Positions 1 through 9,629 of a stretch of 45,206 nt of DNA are shown here, one piece after another. The DNA comes from Spirulina sp. CS-785/01 (GTDB lineage Bacteria; Cyanobacteriota; Cyanobacteriia; Cyanobacteriales; Spirulinaceae), in assembly GCF_028330525.1 (NCBI RefSeq), contig NZ_JAQMSD010000127.1:1-45206 (forward strand), given 5' to 3'. The position numbers and the translations under genes are program-made. The first letter of the stretch is position 1, and every line of letters starts with the position of its first letter. The notes beneath the pieces are model-generated. The model was not told where the DNA came from, searched no databases, and saw nothing but the letters and a program-made list of their open reading frames with translations.

Positions 1-140
1 CCGCCCCCTTACAGCTAATCCGGTCTAGAGAAACGACCAGTAGTGTTAATCCGCAATACCCCTGGAGAGCTATTCGCAGCTACGGGAAGGTTATCTCTCC
101 CCACTCCCCCACCTCACGAAGTAGGTGGGGGTCATTGAAT
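1..140 (+). mobile_element. IS200/IS605-like right-end hairpin (tnpB/omega-RNA remnant)
   Basis: No protein gene is visible here. Near its end there is a 9-bp hairpin (106-114 pairing with 123-131, arms CCCCCACCT and AGGTGGGGG) followed by TCATTGAAT. In cyanobacteria a GC-rich hairpin followed by a short GTCATT-like tail is typical of the right end of IS200/IS605 elements, where the RNA guide scaffold of TnpB ends. The tnpB gene itself would lie to the left, outside the window, if it still exists. Assignment is by resemblance only. Confidence 0.35.
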
Positions 141-280
141 AAATCTAAAACGTTTACGCAGTCAAGGTTTGATTTTATTATATTATTGCTACTATACAAA
201 AATCAAACACTTTTAACCCCCAAGAAATACAAAAAATTATTAATCCGCTCTGTGGTCAAAAATGCTTTGAAGCCAGCCCA

Positions 281-459
281 AATGGTGCGTTACGCTCCGC
301 TAACGCACCCTACCTTGCCTAAATGGTGCGTTACGCTCCGCTAACGCACCCTACCTTGCTACCTTGCCTAAATGGTGCGTTACGCTCCGCTAACGCACCC
401 TACCTTGCTACCTTGCCTAAATGGTGCGTTACGCTCCGCTAACGCACCCTACCTTGCCT
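281..459. repeat. Four-copy array of a palindromic repeat (41-49 bp period)
   Basis: Four copies start at about 281, 322, 371 and 420. Each holds a perfect inverted repeat with arms GGTGCGTTA and TAACGCACC around an 8-nt loop (284-309 in copy one), followed by a CTACCTTGC tail. The period changes from 41 to 49 bp because the tail is partly duplicated in the later copies. A half copy (TAACGCACC) recurs near 560. This is a common class of interspersed cyanobacterial repeat. A 69-codon open frame across it looks like a by-product of the repeats. Confidence 0.85.
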
Positions 460-510
460 AACCAATAATTAAAATACTATAGCATCAATTATTAGAGCGT
501 GAATTAAACG

Positions 511-562
511 GGTAAAAGTCGCCCTAAAAGGGCGAGGCTTTAGACCCAACATTTTTTGGTAA
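511..562 (+). mobile_element. Second IS605/tnpB-type 3'-end hairpin or terminator
   Basis: A 6-bp hairpin (520-525 with 529-534, CGCCCT and AGGGCG) is followed by GAGGCTTTAGACCC and a run of six T. The hairpin-GAGGCTTTAGACCC-T-run pattern resembles the end of guide RNAs attached to cyanobacterial tnpB genes. It could equally act as an intrinsic terminator on the plus strand. There is no tnpB reading frame beside it, so it would be a relic. Confidence 0.3.
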
Positions 563-593
563 CGCACCATCCCACTAACAACCCACAATCAAT

Positions 594-2222
594 CTACCCT
601 ACCGTGACAGGTTTTTGGGGGGTTTTAAAGATTAACCCATATTCAATTCCCTCAACCACTGCATGATAGGAAGCATCAATGATATTCGTGGAAACGCCTA
701 CAGTAGTCCAGCGTTGTTCCCCATTGCTAGATTCGACTAAAACCCGTGTTTTGGCCGCAGTCCCGGAATTACTATCTAAAATTCGTACTTTGTAGTCGGT
801 TAGGTAAAAATGGGCAATTTCGGGGTAAAACTTAACAAGGGCTTTGCGTAATGCCGAGTCGAGGGCAGATACAGGGCCATTCCCTTCGGCTACTTCTAGC
901 ATTTCTTCCCCATTGACGGCCACTTTAATGGTTGCGAGGGCATTACTGATGGAATAATCCACCCCTTGGGGGACATCACAATGGACTTGGAAGCCTTTGA
1001 GGGTAAAGAGTTGCTGACGTTGGCCTAACGCGGTTCGCATTAAGAGTTCAAAACTGGCTTCGGCAGCCTCAAATTGATAGCCCTGATTTTCTAAGTCTTT
1101 GAGGTTTTGTAAAATGGTCCGGCAGGTTTCATCTTTGGAGTTGAGATCAATGCCGAAACTTTTGGCTTTGGAGATGACATTACTTAACCCAGATTGATCG
1201 GATACAACAATGCGCCGTTGATTGCCAATCGTTTCCGGTTCAATATGTTCATAGGTGAGAGGGTTGCGTTGGACGGCAGAAACGTGAATCCCTCCCTTGT
1301 GGGCAAAGGCGGAGCGTCCGACGAAGGGGGCGTGATCATCGGGGGCTAAGTTGGCAATTTCGCTGATGAAACGACTGGTGCGACTGAGTTTTTGCAGTTG
1401 CTCATCGGCTAGACAGTGTAGTCCTAATTTGAGTTGTAAGTTGGGGATGAGGGTGCAGAGGTTGGCGTTGCCGCAGCGTTCTCCATAGCCATTCATTGTG
1501 CCTTGTACCATGGTGACTCCTTCTTGGACTGAAGCAAGGGCATTGGCCACGGCGGTCCCGGCATCATTATGGGTGTGAATCCCCAGTTGGGGGGCATCGG
1601 CTTGGGTTTTTAAGTCGGGAAAGGCAGTATAAACCGCTTGGACAATTTGGGTAATTTCGTGGGGCAATGTTCCCCCATTGGTGTCACAAAAGACTAACCA
1701 TTCAGCCCCGGCTTCCCAAGCGGCTTTTAGGGTTTGTAGGGCGTAGTCCGGGTTTTGTTTATAGCCATCAAACCAATGTTCAGCATCATAAATGACTCTA
1801 CGGCCTTGCGATCGCAGAAACTGAATCGTATCCCGGATCATGGCCAAATTTTCCTCTAAGGTGGTTTTAAGCCCTTCTGTGACGTGCATATCCCAAGACT
1901 TGCCGAAAATTGTCACCCAATGGGTTTTGGCGGCGAGAATGGCTTGTAGCATGGAATCCTCTGCCGCGACTTTGTTGGGGCGACGGGTGGAACAGAAGGC
2001 CACGACTTGGGAGTTTTTCAGGGGAGTTTCTTGGAGTTGCCAGAAAAACTGGACATCTTTGGGATTGGCCCCTGGCCATCCTCCTTCAATAAAGGGAATG
2101 CCCATTTCATCCAGTTGGCGAACAATTTTTAATTTATCTTCGAGGGAGAGGGAGATGCCTTCCCGTTGTGCGCCATCCCGTAGGGTTGTATCGTAGAGCC
2201 AAATTTGTTTAGTAGTATTCAT
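594..2222 (-). CDS. cimA: Citramalate synthase (2-isopropylmalate synthase family)
   Basis: Condenses pyruvate and acetyl-CoA to (R)-citramalate, the first step of the threonine-independent route to 2-oxobutyrate and isoleucine. The 542-residue product has the HMGL-like TIM-barrel start DTTLRDG (residues 11-17), the metal-binding HTHND (about 216-220) and a C-terminal LeuA allosteric dimer domain with GPVSALDSALRKAL. Its length fits the CimA branch (TIGR00977 type) of the family. LeuA proper is usually a little shorter, and homocitrate synthase is much shorter. The ATG start directly precedes the conserved N-terminus. It stands alone on the minus strand, with a 550-bp gap upstream. Confidence 0.9.
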   Translation of the reverse strand: MNTTKQIWLYDTTLRDGAQREGISLSLEDKLKIVRQLDEMGIPFIEGGWPGANPKDVQFFWQLQETPLKNSQVVAFCSTRRPNKVAAEDSMLQAILAAKTHWVTIFGKSWDMHVTEGLKTTLEENLAMIRDTIQFLRSQGRRVIYDAEHWFDGYKQNPDYALQTLKAAWEAGAEWLVFCDTNGGTLPHEITQIVQAVYTAFPDLKTQADAPQLGIHTHNDAGTAVANALASVQEGVTMVQGTMNGYGERCGNANLCTLIPNLQLKLGLHCLADEQLQKLSRTSRFISEIANLAPDDHAPFVGRSAFAHKGGIHVSAVQRNPLTYEHIEPETIGNQRRIVVSDQSGLSNVISKAKSFGIDLNSKDETCRTILQNLKDLENQGYQFEAAEASFELLMRTALGQRQQLFTLKGFQVHCDVPQGVDYSISNALATIKVAVNGEEMLEVAEGNGPVSALDSALRKALVKFYPEIAHFYLTDYKVRILDSNSGTAAKTRVLVESSNGEQRWTTVGVSTNIIDASYHAVVEGIEYGLIFKTPQKPVTVG

Positions 2223-2785
2223 AATTGAATTTAGTCCTCTGGGTCAATGGTCAAAAGTCCCTCTACTGGGAGGAGTGAGGAGAAAGAGGCCGAGATGCGG
2301 CTCAATCCAGATAAAGTTTTATCTTAACCTGTGAGCTTCACCGCTATTGCAGAAGAAATTACAGTTTTTCGCCTTGTGTTATTATGGCCAGTCTGATCCT
2401 AGCGTTTGACTCCTCGATATGTCTGTCCTTGAGTTACTTTATCAGCCGTGGGTCTTGGGCAAATTCCTTCCCAAGGAAACCTTTATCAAGCACAGTGGGG
2501 ACTTGATCATGTTAAATTTAAGCGGAGTCTCACTCGAACCGAGCGTCTTGATTAAAGGACAGGGACTTGGCGACAGGTCCTAGGAGATGGATTACCCTAG
2601 AAAGGGTTGAAATTTATGAGAAAAGACCCGTAATCTTAGATATATCGTCTTTGGTCAACTCCGTCGGTGATTGGCGAGGTGCGTGGGCCCTGTCTTGAGT
2701 CCGTGTTTTGTCAGACCTATGATTTATGGGAAAGTACAGTCGTTTGTCGGGAAAAGAGACCATAACTCGTTTTTAGGTGGGCATC
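2223..2785. other. Gene-poor interval with possible structured RNA or small ORF
   Basis: No established gene is seen. The interval holds complementary segments: CTGTCCTT (2423-2430) with AAGGACAG (2555-2562), a CTTGGG/CCCAAG hairpin (2454-2459 with 2470-2475) and ATCAAG/CTTGAT (2485-2490 with 2502-2507). Together they could form a branched RNA of about 140 nt. A 54-codon open frame overlaps the same segment and is listed separately. Confidence 0.4.
2419..2583 (+). CDS. Possible small ORF, 54 aa, unknown
   Basis: An ATG-initiated frame of 54 codons, beginning MSVLELLYQPW and ending GLGDRS. It has no signal peptide, no clear membrane segment and no motif I recognise. There is no good Shine-Dalgarno sequence before the ATG. 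It may be a genuine small protein, the relic of a larger gene, or chance coding within a structured RNA. Low confidence. Confidence 0.2.
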   Translation: MSVLELLYQPWVLGKFLPKETFIKHSGDLIMLNLSGVSLEPSVLIKGQGLGDRS

Positions 2786-3580
2786 ATGATTCGTTCTCCT
2801 GAACAATTTGTTTCTTATTCTGCCTATTTGATGGCAGCCATTCGCGCCCAAGAAACGGAGCGTCGCGATCGCATTTTTAGCGATCCCTTTGCGGCCCAAC
2901 TGGCCGGGAAGGAGGCTATGAGTCTCTTAGATAAACAAGTGACTCCCCAAGATCAAAATTTTGTGGTCATTCGCACCCGGATGTTTGATGACTTATTACT
3001 CAAACACGCCCCTCCTATCAAGCAAGTGGTGATTTTGGCCGCGGGAATGGATACAAGAGCGTTTCGTTTAGCCCTTCCCCGTGACTTACAACTCTACGAA
3101 TTAGACTACGCAGAGATTCTAGAGTATAAAAACGTAGAATTAGCCAACGTGATGCCCAAATGTGAACGGCACGCGATCGCAGCCGATTTAACCAAACTCT
3201 GGACTCCCCGGTTATTCGCCGCCGGATACGACAGCAGCCAAGCCTCCATCTGGCTCTTAGAAGGACTTCTCATGTATCTCAACGAAGCCGATGCCCACAC
3301 CCTCCTACAAACCGTCAGTCGCATGACAGCCCCAGGGAGTCACATTGGTCTAGATTTAGTCAACCGGAAAGCCGTAATTGATAATGATCCCTATCGAGTC
3401 TATTTTCGCTCCGGTGTAGATATCCCCGAAGTCGTCCTCTCCGACTACGGATGGACCACCCAAGTCTTTCAACCCGGCGACGACGGCGCGAGTTTTGGCC
3501 GTTGCAAACCCCCCCCACTCGACAGAGACATCCCCGACACAGCCCGCACCTTCATTATTCATGCAACCAAAGATAGTTGA
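2786..3580 (+). CDS. Class I SAM-dependent methyltransferase, LCMT/PPM1-like (TIGR00027 type)
   Basis: The product of 264 residues opens with RSPEQFVSYSAYLMAAIRAQE and RRDRIFSDPFA, the signature start of the leucine-carboxyl-methyltransferase-like bacterial family. The motif VVILAAGMDTRAFRL is the glycine-rich SAM-binding loop, and YELDYAEIL supplies the acidic residue that binds the ribose. In bacteria this family acts on small molecules, often O-methylating polyketides or other secondary metabolites; the substrate here is unknown. The ATG at 2786 is chosen because AGGTGG ends five bases before it. A GTG at 2777 in the same frame would overlap that ribosome site. It stands alone, so context gives no substrate clue. 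Confidence 0.8.
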   Translation: MIRSPEQFVSYSAYLMAAIRAQETERRDRIFSDPFAAQLAGKEAMSLLDKQVTPQDQNFVVIRTRMFDDLLLKHAPPIKQVVILAAGMDTRAFRLALPRDLQLYELDYAEILEYKNVELANVMPKCERHAIAADLTKLWTPRLFAAGYDSSQASIWLLEGLLMYLNEADAHTLLQTVSRMTAPGSHIGLDLVNRKAVIDNDPYRVYFRSGVDIPEVVLSDYGWTTQVFQPGDDGASFGRCKPPPLDRDIPDTARTFIIHATKDS

Positions 3581-3862
3581 TAGTGGATAGTGGATAGTGG
3601 ATAATGGATAGTGAATAATTGATAATTAACAGCATCCGAAGGCAGAGGGCAGAGGGCAGAGGGCAGAGGGCAGAAGGAAGATGGCAGAAGGAAGGAGGAA
3701 GTAAAAACTGAGCCGAAAAAGAAGGTCAGAAACTAATTAGCACAAGGCTTTCAGCCCATTTTGATTGAGTTTCACCGAGAGTAATTGGGAGTTTCGGGAG
3801 AACAAAGAATAAACAACCCATAACAAAGAGCAAACAACCAACAACCAACAACCAATAAAAAA
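3575..3862. repeat. Simple tandem repeats upstream of mnmG
   Basis: Three low-complexity runs fill this spacer: GATAGTG-type units (about 3578-3630), GAGGGCA units (about 3641-3690) and AACAACC units (about 3825-3857). No gene, promoter match or ribosome site stands out. Confidence 0.7.
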
Positions 3863-5782
3863 ATGACACCACAAACCCCCATTGAATTCCAAGACGAATT
3901 CGACATTATCGTCATCGGTGCAGGTCACTCCGGTTGCGAAGCCGCCCTTGCCGGGGCGCGGTTGGGGTGTCGGACACTCATGCTTACCCTCAACCTCGAT
4001 AAAATTGCCTGGCAACCCTGCAACCCCGCAGTCGGCGGCCCCGCCAAATCCCAACTGGCCCATGAAGTGGATGCCCTCGGCGGGGAAATTGGTAAAATGG
4101 CCGATCGCACCTACCTACAAAAGCGCGTCCTCAACTCCTCACGGGGTCCCGCCGTCTGGGCCTTACGGGCCCAAACCGATAAACGGGAATATAGCCGGGT
4201 GATGAAAAATGTGGTGGAAAACCAAGAAAACTTAGTCATCCGCGAAGGCATGGCCACAGACCTCGTTCTGGGCAGAAATGACGAGGTTTTAGGGGTGCAA
4301 ACCTACTTTGGGGCCAACTTTGCCGCCAAAGCCGTCATTATCACCACAGGCACGTTTTTAGGCGGTTGTATCTGGGTGGGGAATAAATCCATGCCCGCAG
4401 GCCGGGCCGGAGAATTTGCCGCCATTGGCCTCACAGACACCTTAAACCAGTTAGGGTTTGAAACCGGACGCTTGAAAACCGGAACACCGGCCCGCGTGGA
4501 CAAGCGGTCTGTGGACTACAGCAAAATGGAAGTGCAACCCCCAGATGAGGAATTGCGCTGGTTTAGTTTTGATCCCGAAGCGTGGGTGGAACAAGAGCAA
4601 ATGAACTGTTACCTCACCCGCACCACCCCCGAAACCCACCAACTCATTCAAGATAATTTACACCTCTCTCCGGTATATGGCGGGTTTATTGATGCCAAAG
4701 GGCCCCGGTATTGTCCCAGCATTGAGGATAAAATTGTCCGTTTTGCCCATAAGGACTCCCACCAAATTTTTATTGAACCGGAAGGGCGAGACATTCCCGA
4801 ATTGTACATTCAAGGGTTCTCGACGGGACTACCGGAGAATCTACAATTAGCCATGCTGCGGACGTTACCGGGGATGGAAAACTGTGTTATGTTGCGGCCT
4901 GCTTATGCAGTGGAATATGACTATCTCCCGGCAACTCAATGTTATCCCACCTTGATGACGAAATATATCGAAGGGTTATTTGCCGCCGGCCAGTTGAATG
5001 GAACAACGGGATATGAGGAAGCTGCTGCCCAAGGCATTGTAGCGGGCATTAATGCGGTTCGTTTTGTGCGCGGCCAAGAGATGTTGGTGTTCCCCCGTGA
5101 ACAAAGTTATCTGGGGACATTAATTGATGATCTGTGTACAAAAGACTTGCGCGAACCCTATCGGATGCTGACTTCTCGTTCCGAATATCGTCTCCTGTTA
5201 CGGTCTGATAATGCTGACCAACGGTTAACCCCGTTGGGTCGAGAAATTGGCTTAATTGATGACCGTCGCTGGGCGTTATTCCAAAGCAAATATCGTAACA
5301 TTGCGGCAGAAAAAGAACGGTTACAGAATACCCGTGTGAAAGAACACGATGAACTGGGCAAACGCATTTTTGCCGACACGCAACAGCGCATTAAGGGGTC
5401 AATTACTTTGGCGGACTTGTTGCGGCGGTCTGGGTTTCATTATGGTAGTTTAGAACATTATGGCTTAGATAATCCGGAATTAAATAAGGCAGAGAAAGAA
5501 GGCGCGGAAATTGATATTAAATATTCCGGTTATATTCAACGCCAACAAAATCAGATTGACCAAATTAGCAAACACGCTAATCGCCAGTTACCGGAAGATT
5601 TAGATTATATGGCTATTGATACGTTGTCTATGGAGTCACGGGAGAAGTTAGCGAAGGTGCGTCCGTTAACCATTGGCCAAGCATCGAGAATTGGAGGGGT
5701 TAACCCTGCGGATATTAATGCGTTGTTGATTTATTTGGAGGTACAAAACCGGAAGAAAGAGATGGTGGGGGTTAATGGATAA
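3863..5782 (+). CDS. mnmG: tRNA uridine-5-carboxymethylaminomethyl modification enzyme, FAD subunit
   Basis: With MnmE it forms the complex that adds a carboxymethylaminomethyl group to U34 of certain tRNAs, using FAD, methylenetetrahydrofolate and GTP. The 639-residue product has the Rossmann FAD motif [12 protein letters not shown] (18-29), the GidA signatures [15 protein letters not shown] and [21 protein letters not shown], and [20 protein letters not shown], followed by the C-terminal helical domain that contacts MnmE and tRNA. Length and motifs match full-length cyanobacterial MnmG. The ATG lies 11 residues before the first FAD strand and has only an A-rich stretch upstream, with no clear ribosome site. 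It faces the next gene tail to tail. Confidence 0.96.
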   Translation: MTPQTPIEFQDEFDIIVIGAGHSGCEAALAGARLGCRTLMLTLNLDKIAWQPCNPAVGGPAKSQLAHEVDALGGEIGKMADRTYLQKRVLNSSRGPAVWALRAQTDKREYSRVMKNVVENQENLVIREGMATDLVLGRNDEVLGVQTYFGANFAAKAVIITTGTFLGGCIWVGNKSMPAGRAGEFAAIGLTDTLNQLGFETGRLKTGTPARVDKRSVDYSKMEVQPPDEELRWFSFDPEAWVEQEQMNCYLTRTTPETHQLIQDNLHLSPVYGGFIDAKGPRYCPSIEDKIVRFAHKDSHQIFIEPEGRDIPELYIQGFSTGLPENLQLAMLRTLPGMENCVMLRPAYAVEYDYLPATQCYPTLMTKYIEGLFAAGQLNGTTGYEEAAAQGIVAGINAVRFVRGQEMLVFPREQSYLGTLIDDLCTKDLREPYRMLTSRSEYRLLLRSDNADQRLTPLGREIGLIDDRRWALFQSKYRNIAAEKERLQNTRVKEHDELGKRIFADTQQRIKGSITLADLLRRSGFHYGSLEHYGLDNPELNKAEKEGAEIDIKYSGYIQRQQNQIDQISKHANRQLPEDLDYMAIDTLSMESREKLAKVRPLTIGQASRIGGVNPADINALLIYLEVQNRKKEMVGVNG

Positions 5783-5866
5783 TTGATAATTGGTGATTGA
5801 TAATTGGTAATTGGTAATTAGTTCTCTCCCATTACCCTCATCTTCCCTATCTCCTCCATTAATATT

Positions 5867-7414
5867 TTATATCCAAGAGGAAAACCACATTCGCATTTGA
5901 TAGCCTTGGGGGGAGAGGGGGAGGCCGATATAGAGGGGCAACCAAAAGAGAAAGGCGAGGAGAATGGCGAGGAGAATGGCGATGGCCCCCTGACGATACA
6001 CATAATAGGAACTCTGTAACCAAACGTCGAGAATCCAAGCAATGGCCAGAATGGCGAAGACTAAGGCGGCCATGTAGTGATAGAGAAATAAACAGCGTGT
6101 GACGGGTATCCAGGGGAGAAGATTGGCGGCATAATTGCAGACTAAATAGAGGCTGAGGCCGGTGGCTGGGGTAAATAAGAGGGTTCGACTGTTGCCCGAT
6201 AGGAAGCGTTGTAGGATTAAGAGGGCAAATAAAATAATGGCGACGGTGGATAACCACCACAGCAGGGGATTCCCCATGGCATGAACATCATAAATGATTT
6301 TCCCGGCCCCACTAGGTAAGGGGGGATAGGCGGGGATCATCTCTTGAGGGTTGCGGGCGGTGTGATAAAAATAGGCTACGGGCCGCCCCATGATTAACCA
6401 ACTATACCAAGGGGAACAATAGGGATGGACTGCTGACCCACTGCCGATGCGTTGGTGAAAGGTGAGGATTTCTTGCTGCATCTGCCAGAATCCGGGGTTG
6501 GGGTTCATGATGAGATGAGGGACCCAGGTGGCAGCATAGGTGAGACTGGGAATTAGGGCAAAGTAGCTGAATAGATGGAGGGGGTTGAGTTGGGTGAGGT
6601 TGGGGAGGGGGTTGGATTGGGGTTTGGAGGGGGTGAGGGGGCGATTGTTGTAACTCAGACGTAGTATCCAGGCGATGATCCAGAGGAGATAAATGCCGAG
6701 TAAAAAGCCTAGGCCATTCCATTTGATGGCGGCGGCCAAACCGAGGAAGATTCCGGCGAGGGTGAGTTTATGCCGGCGTTGTAGGGGTGGGGGGTCTCGG
6801 AAGTAGGCGGTTACGCGATCGCTGATGATGCGAATTAGGCGAAATTTCCCTTGGCGATAGTCGCGGAAATGCCGGGGGGGAGGGGGACTCCAACGGGGAT
6901 GACGTAGGGCCAGTAAGAGGCAGAGGTGTCCTAGGAGGCCGAAGAAGACGAGGTAGATGTTATTTAACCCGTAGCGGGATTCGACGAGGAATAATCCGTC
7001 TAAGGCCATGAGGAAGGCAGCGATCGCGCCATAACTCCGCCGTGAGGTAAGCTGATAGGCCAGCAGTCCCACCACTACGGGAATAAAGGATCCAGTTAAG
7101 GCATTGAACCACCGATAACTAAAGGTGGTTCGCAGTGATCCGGTTAAAGCGTTGGCGGTGTCTTGGCCAAAGGGTAAGTGGGATCCGATCCACATTCCTA
7201 CGGCGATGATTAATTGACTGAGGGGAGGATGGGCATTATACACGGGTTCACCAATTAAGTAACGATTGGCGAAGACGGGATAATAGACTTCATCAAAGAC
7301 CAGGGTGTTAAATTGCCCCAGTCGCCAAAACCGCAATACCAGGGAAAGGATAAAAATCCCCGCTAATGCGAGTTTAAACCAAGGAATGGTCAGGCCAATG
7401 GGTTGTCTATCCAA
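5867..7414 (-). CDS. PMT-family (GT39-like) phospholipid-carrier glycosyltransferase
   Basis: An integral membrane protein of about 515 residues with around ten hydrophobic spans. The N-terminal motif TLVFDEVYYP contains the acidic DE pair of the first periplasmic loop of protein O-mannosyltransferases, followed by NAHPPLSQ. The family transfers a sugar from a polyprenyl-phosphate carrier to proteins or lipids on the outer face of the plasma membrane. I place the start at the TTG at 7414 because AGAGGAG lies six bases before it. The same frame extends to a TTG at 7438, which has no ribosome site. There is no ATG near the N-terminus. The actual acceptor is unknown. Confidence 0.8.
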   Translation of the reverse strand: MDRQPIGLTIPWFKLALAGIFILSLVLRFWRLGQFNTLVFDEVYYPVFANRYLIGEPVYNAHPPLSQLIIAVGMWIGSHLPFGQDTANALTGSLRTTFSYRWFNALTGSFIPVVVGLLAYQLTSRRSYGAIAAFLMALDGLFLVESRYGLNNIYLVFFGLLGHLCLLLALRHPRWSPPPPRHFRDYRQGKFRLIRIISDRVTAYFRDPPPLQRRHKLTLAGIFLGLAAAIKWNGLGFLLGIYLLWIIAWILRLSYNNRPLTPSKPQSNPLPNLTQLNPLHLFSYFALIPSLTYAATWVPHLIMNPNPGFWQMQQEILTFHQRIGSGSAVHPYCSPWYSWLIMGRPVAYFYHTARNPQEMIPAYPPLPSGAGKIIYDVHAMGNPLLWWLSTVAIILFALLILQRFLSGNSRTLLFTPATGLSLYLVCNYAANLLPWIPVTRCLFLYHYMAALVFAILAIAWILDVWLQSSYYVYRQGAIAILLAILLAFLFWLPLYIGLPLSPQGYQMRMWFSSWI

Positions 7415-7604
7415 GGTGATCTCCTCTGGGGATCGCAAGGTCTTGCTTTATCTTTTACGTTAGCAGGTGTTGATCCTTAATGCGGGAGAAACTCCCCAGA
7501 ATTTTGATGGGGTGTGGGTTGTAGCGTGGGGAGAGAGACGCGCGATCGCCTGTCACCCTTCCTCATCAAACATTTTATTTTATTTGTCAAGACATTTGAC
7601 CCCA

Positions 7605-7644
7605 TAAAATAAAGAGAGCAGATCAACCCTAGATGATCTGCTCT
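7605..7644 (-). terminator. Intrinsic terminator after the 50-aa membrane protein gene
   Basis: A perfect 11-bp inverted repeat (7615-7625 with 7634-7644, arm AGAGCAGATCA) has an 8-nt loop and, read on the minus strand, is followed by CTTTATTTTAT. It sits about 25 bp past the stop of the small gene at 7668, which supports that gene being transcribed. Confidence 0.75.
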
Positions 7645-7667
7645 GGTGGAGAATGGCAAACAAGGGT

Positions 7668-7820
7668 TTAACGACGACGGGAGTGAAAAGCTATCTCCTC
7701 ATCAGTGCGCACTTCTACGGGAATGGCCACAGTGTCGAGTTCTGTTTGATCTTCTGTACCCAATTCCCAGTAAAGCGCGATCGCTGCCAAACTCAACAGT
7801 AATACAGTTGCTAAAATCAT
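7668..7820 (-). CDS. Small single-span membrane protein, 50 aa, unknown
   Basis: An ATG frame of 50 codons encodes MILATVLLLSLAAIALYWEL, one hydrophobic helix of about 17 residues, followed by an acidic segment (GTEDQTELDT) and a basic end (HSRRR). This is the shape of small subunits or accessory peptides of membrane complexes in cyanobacteria, but it matches no psb, pet, psa or ndh small subunit that I know. A strong intrinsic terminator follows the stop, and a HIP1 palindrome lies within the coding sequence. It is divergent from crtE, with about 190 bp between the two starts. Ribosome-site evidence is weak. Confidence 0.55.
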   Translation of the reverse strand: MILATVLLLSLAAIALYWELGTEDQTELDTVAIPVEVRTDEEIAFHSRRR

Positions 7821-8013
7821 GAATTTAATGGATTGTTAACTTATATTAACTATTCTAAAATTTTCTTGGCAAAATCGCAATTTTAGTCTCATCTCCCCCT
7901 GGGTATCACCCGCTTCATCTTGTCTCTTAGGGGGGAAACTTAGGGAGAAACCCTAATCCCGTGACCAAATCCCTGTAGAATAATGAGAGCAAATCCATTA
8001 GTTCAAGCAGGGC

Positions 8014-8934
8014 ATGGTCACAACGGACGAACAACTTGCTCATCCCCAAACCTTTGATCTCAAAACCTACCTCAACCAACAGAAAGGAGAGGTAGAAGCG
8101 GCCCTAGAGGCCGCAGTCCCCCTAGCAGAGCCTGCCACGATTTATGAGGCAATGCGCTATTCTCTACTGGCAGGCGGCAAACGCTTGCGTCCCATTCTCT
8201 GTTTAGCCACCTGTGAGTTAATCGGGGGGACAGCAGCCATGGCCATGCCTACAGCCTGTGCGTTGGAGATGGTTCACACCATGTCGCTGATCCATGATGA
8301 TTTACCCGCCATGGATAATGACGACTACCGTCGCGGTAAATTGACCAATCATAAGGTTTATGGGGAGGATATGGCGGTTTTAGCCGGGGATGCCCTCCTC
8401 ACCTATGCGTTTGAATGGATCGCCACTCAAACTGAAAATGTTCTCCCCCAACAAGTCTTACGAGTGATTGGTGTCCTAGCGCGAGCCTTTGGTCCGGCTG
8501 GTGTGGTGGGCGGCCAAGTGGTGGATTTGGAATCAGAAGGAAAGACGGATACGACAGTCGAAACCCTCCACTATATTCATACTCATAAAACAGGCGCGTT
8601 ATTAGAAGCCTGTGTGGTGTGTGGGGCGATTTTAGCGGGAGCAACAGAGGACGATCTACAACGGTTGGCGAAATACGCACAAAATATTGGTTTGGCGTTC
8701 CAGATTATTGATGACATTCTCGATATTACGGCCACTCAAGAGGAGTTAGGGAAAACGGCTGGAAAGGATTTACAAGCCCAAAAGGTGACGTATCCGAGTT
8801 TGTGGGGATTGGAAAAGTCGAAACAGGAGGCGGATCAGTTGATTGCAGAAGCGATCGCCTCCCTCGATCACTATGGCGACAAGGCTATTCCCCTCAAAGC
8901 ATTAGCTCAATATATTACGGCCCGTAAGAATTAA
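8014..8934 (+). CDS. crtE: Geranylgeranyl diphosphate synthase
   Basis: A trans-prenyltransferase of 306 residues that extends farnesyl or shorter diphosphates with isopentenyl diphosphate to C20, feeding carotenoids, the phytyl tail of chlorophyll, and quinones. Visible motifs are GGKRLRP (54-60), the first aspartate-rich motif [10 protein letters not shown] (95-104), [11 protein letters not shown], and the second aspartate-rich motif DDILD (233-237). The bulky region before the first aspartate motif is of the GGPP-synthase type common to plants and cyanobacteria (IspA/CrtE family). The start at ATG 8014 gives the usual length. The gene after it, DUF212, follows this gene in many cyanobacteria, so the two are probably co-transcribed. 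Confidence 0.93.
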   Translation: MVTTDEQLAHPQTFDLKTYLNQQKGEVEAALEAAVPLAEPATIYEAMRYSLLAGGKRLRPILCLATCELIGGTAAMAMPTACALEMVHTMSLIHDDLPAMDNDDYRRGKLTNHKVYGEDMAVLAGDALLTYAFEWIATQTENVLPQQVLRVIGVLARAFGPAGVVGGQVVDLESEGKTDTTVETLHYIHTHKTGALLEACVVCGAILAGATEDDLQRLAKYAQNIGLAFQIIDDILDITATQEELGKTAGKDLQAQKVTYPSLWGLEKSKQEADQLIAEAIASLDHYGDKAIPLKALAQYITARKN

Positions 8935-8968
8935 AGTAACGTTACACCTACAAGAGAAACAACCGACC

Positions 8969-9433
8969 ATGCACGATTTTGGCGAAATCTTCAGCAATCA
9001 AATACTCTTGGTTGCCATCATAGCCTGTCTGCTCGCCCAAGCCATGAAATTGGTGATTGGATTTGTTCAACATGGCTCGGTGAATATCAAAATGTTGTTT
9101 AGTACCGGGGGGATGCCGAGTGCGCATTCTGCGCTGGTTGCTGCGTTGGCCACGGGAGTGGGACAGGTGAAGGGATGGTCGAGTACCGAGTTTGCGATCG
9201 CTTGCCTTTTTGCGGTTATTGTCATGTATGATGCCGCCGGAGTCCGTCAAGCAGTAGGGAAACAAGCTCGCATCCTCAATCAAATTCTTGATGAGATGTT
9301 TCAAGAGGGGAAAGAATTTGATGAGGAACGGTTAAAAGAGTTATTAGGCCACACTCCCTTTCAGGTATTAATGGGGTTAGCGTTGGGGATTAGTACCTCG
9401 ATTTTAGCAGGGATGATGGTGAGAGGGGGATAA
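8969..9433 (+). CDS. DUF212 divergent PAP2-family membrane protein
   Basis: A 154-residue membrane protein with about four hydrophobic spans. The motif STGGMPSAHSA resembles the phosphatase motif of the PAP2/haloperoxidase superfamily, and MYDAAGVRQAVGKQA is the hallmark of the DUF212 group. It begins 34 bp after crtE, and this order is conserved in cyanobacteria. That suggests a role with polyprenyl diphosphates, such as removing phosphate, but I infer this from family and neighbours only. The ATG start is followed directly by the first helix region. Confidence 0.85.
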   Translation: MHDFGEIFSNQILLVAIIACLLAQAMKLVIGFVQHGSVNIKMLFSTGGMPSAHSALVAALATGVGQVKGWSSTEFAIACLFAVIVMYDAAGVRQAVGKQARILNQILDEMFQEGKEFDEERLKELLGHTPFQVLMGLALGISTSILAGMMVRGG

Positions 9434-9629
9434 TTAATATAATAATGGATAATTGATCAGCTGTTCATTATCTAAATCAAAATATCCAGAATTCTAGAAA
9501 TCCTGTAGTGAGACCATCCTTCAACTCCGTTCAGGACAAGTCTTGGTCGCTACGGTATCCCAATTTAAATGTGTGACAGCTGAGTGGATAATTGATAGTG
9601 GATAATTTTGCTTTTCGCTCAGAGGTTCT

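Noticed and set aside
135-344. A 69-codon frame in the left repeat region
   Set aside because: It runs into the palindromic repeat array and has no family resemblance or ribosome site.
2521-2562. TCGAACC-like sequence as a tRNA arm
   Set aside because: No cloverleaf, anticodon stem or acceptor stem can be built around it; no tRNA genes seen in the window.
5818-6722. Minus-strand frames of 74-133 codons inside the PMT-type gene
   Set aside because: Same-strand shadows in other frames of a clear 515-residue membrane protein.
7477-7659. A 60-codon minus-strand frame
   Set aside because: It overlaps the terminator of the 50-aa gene and has no coding character.
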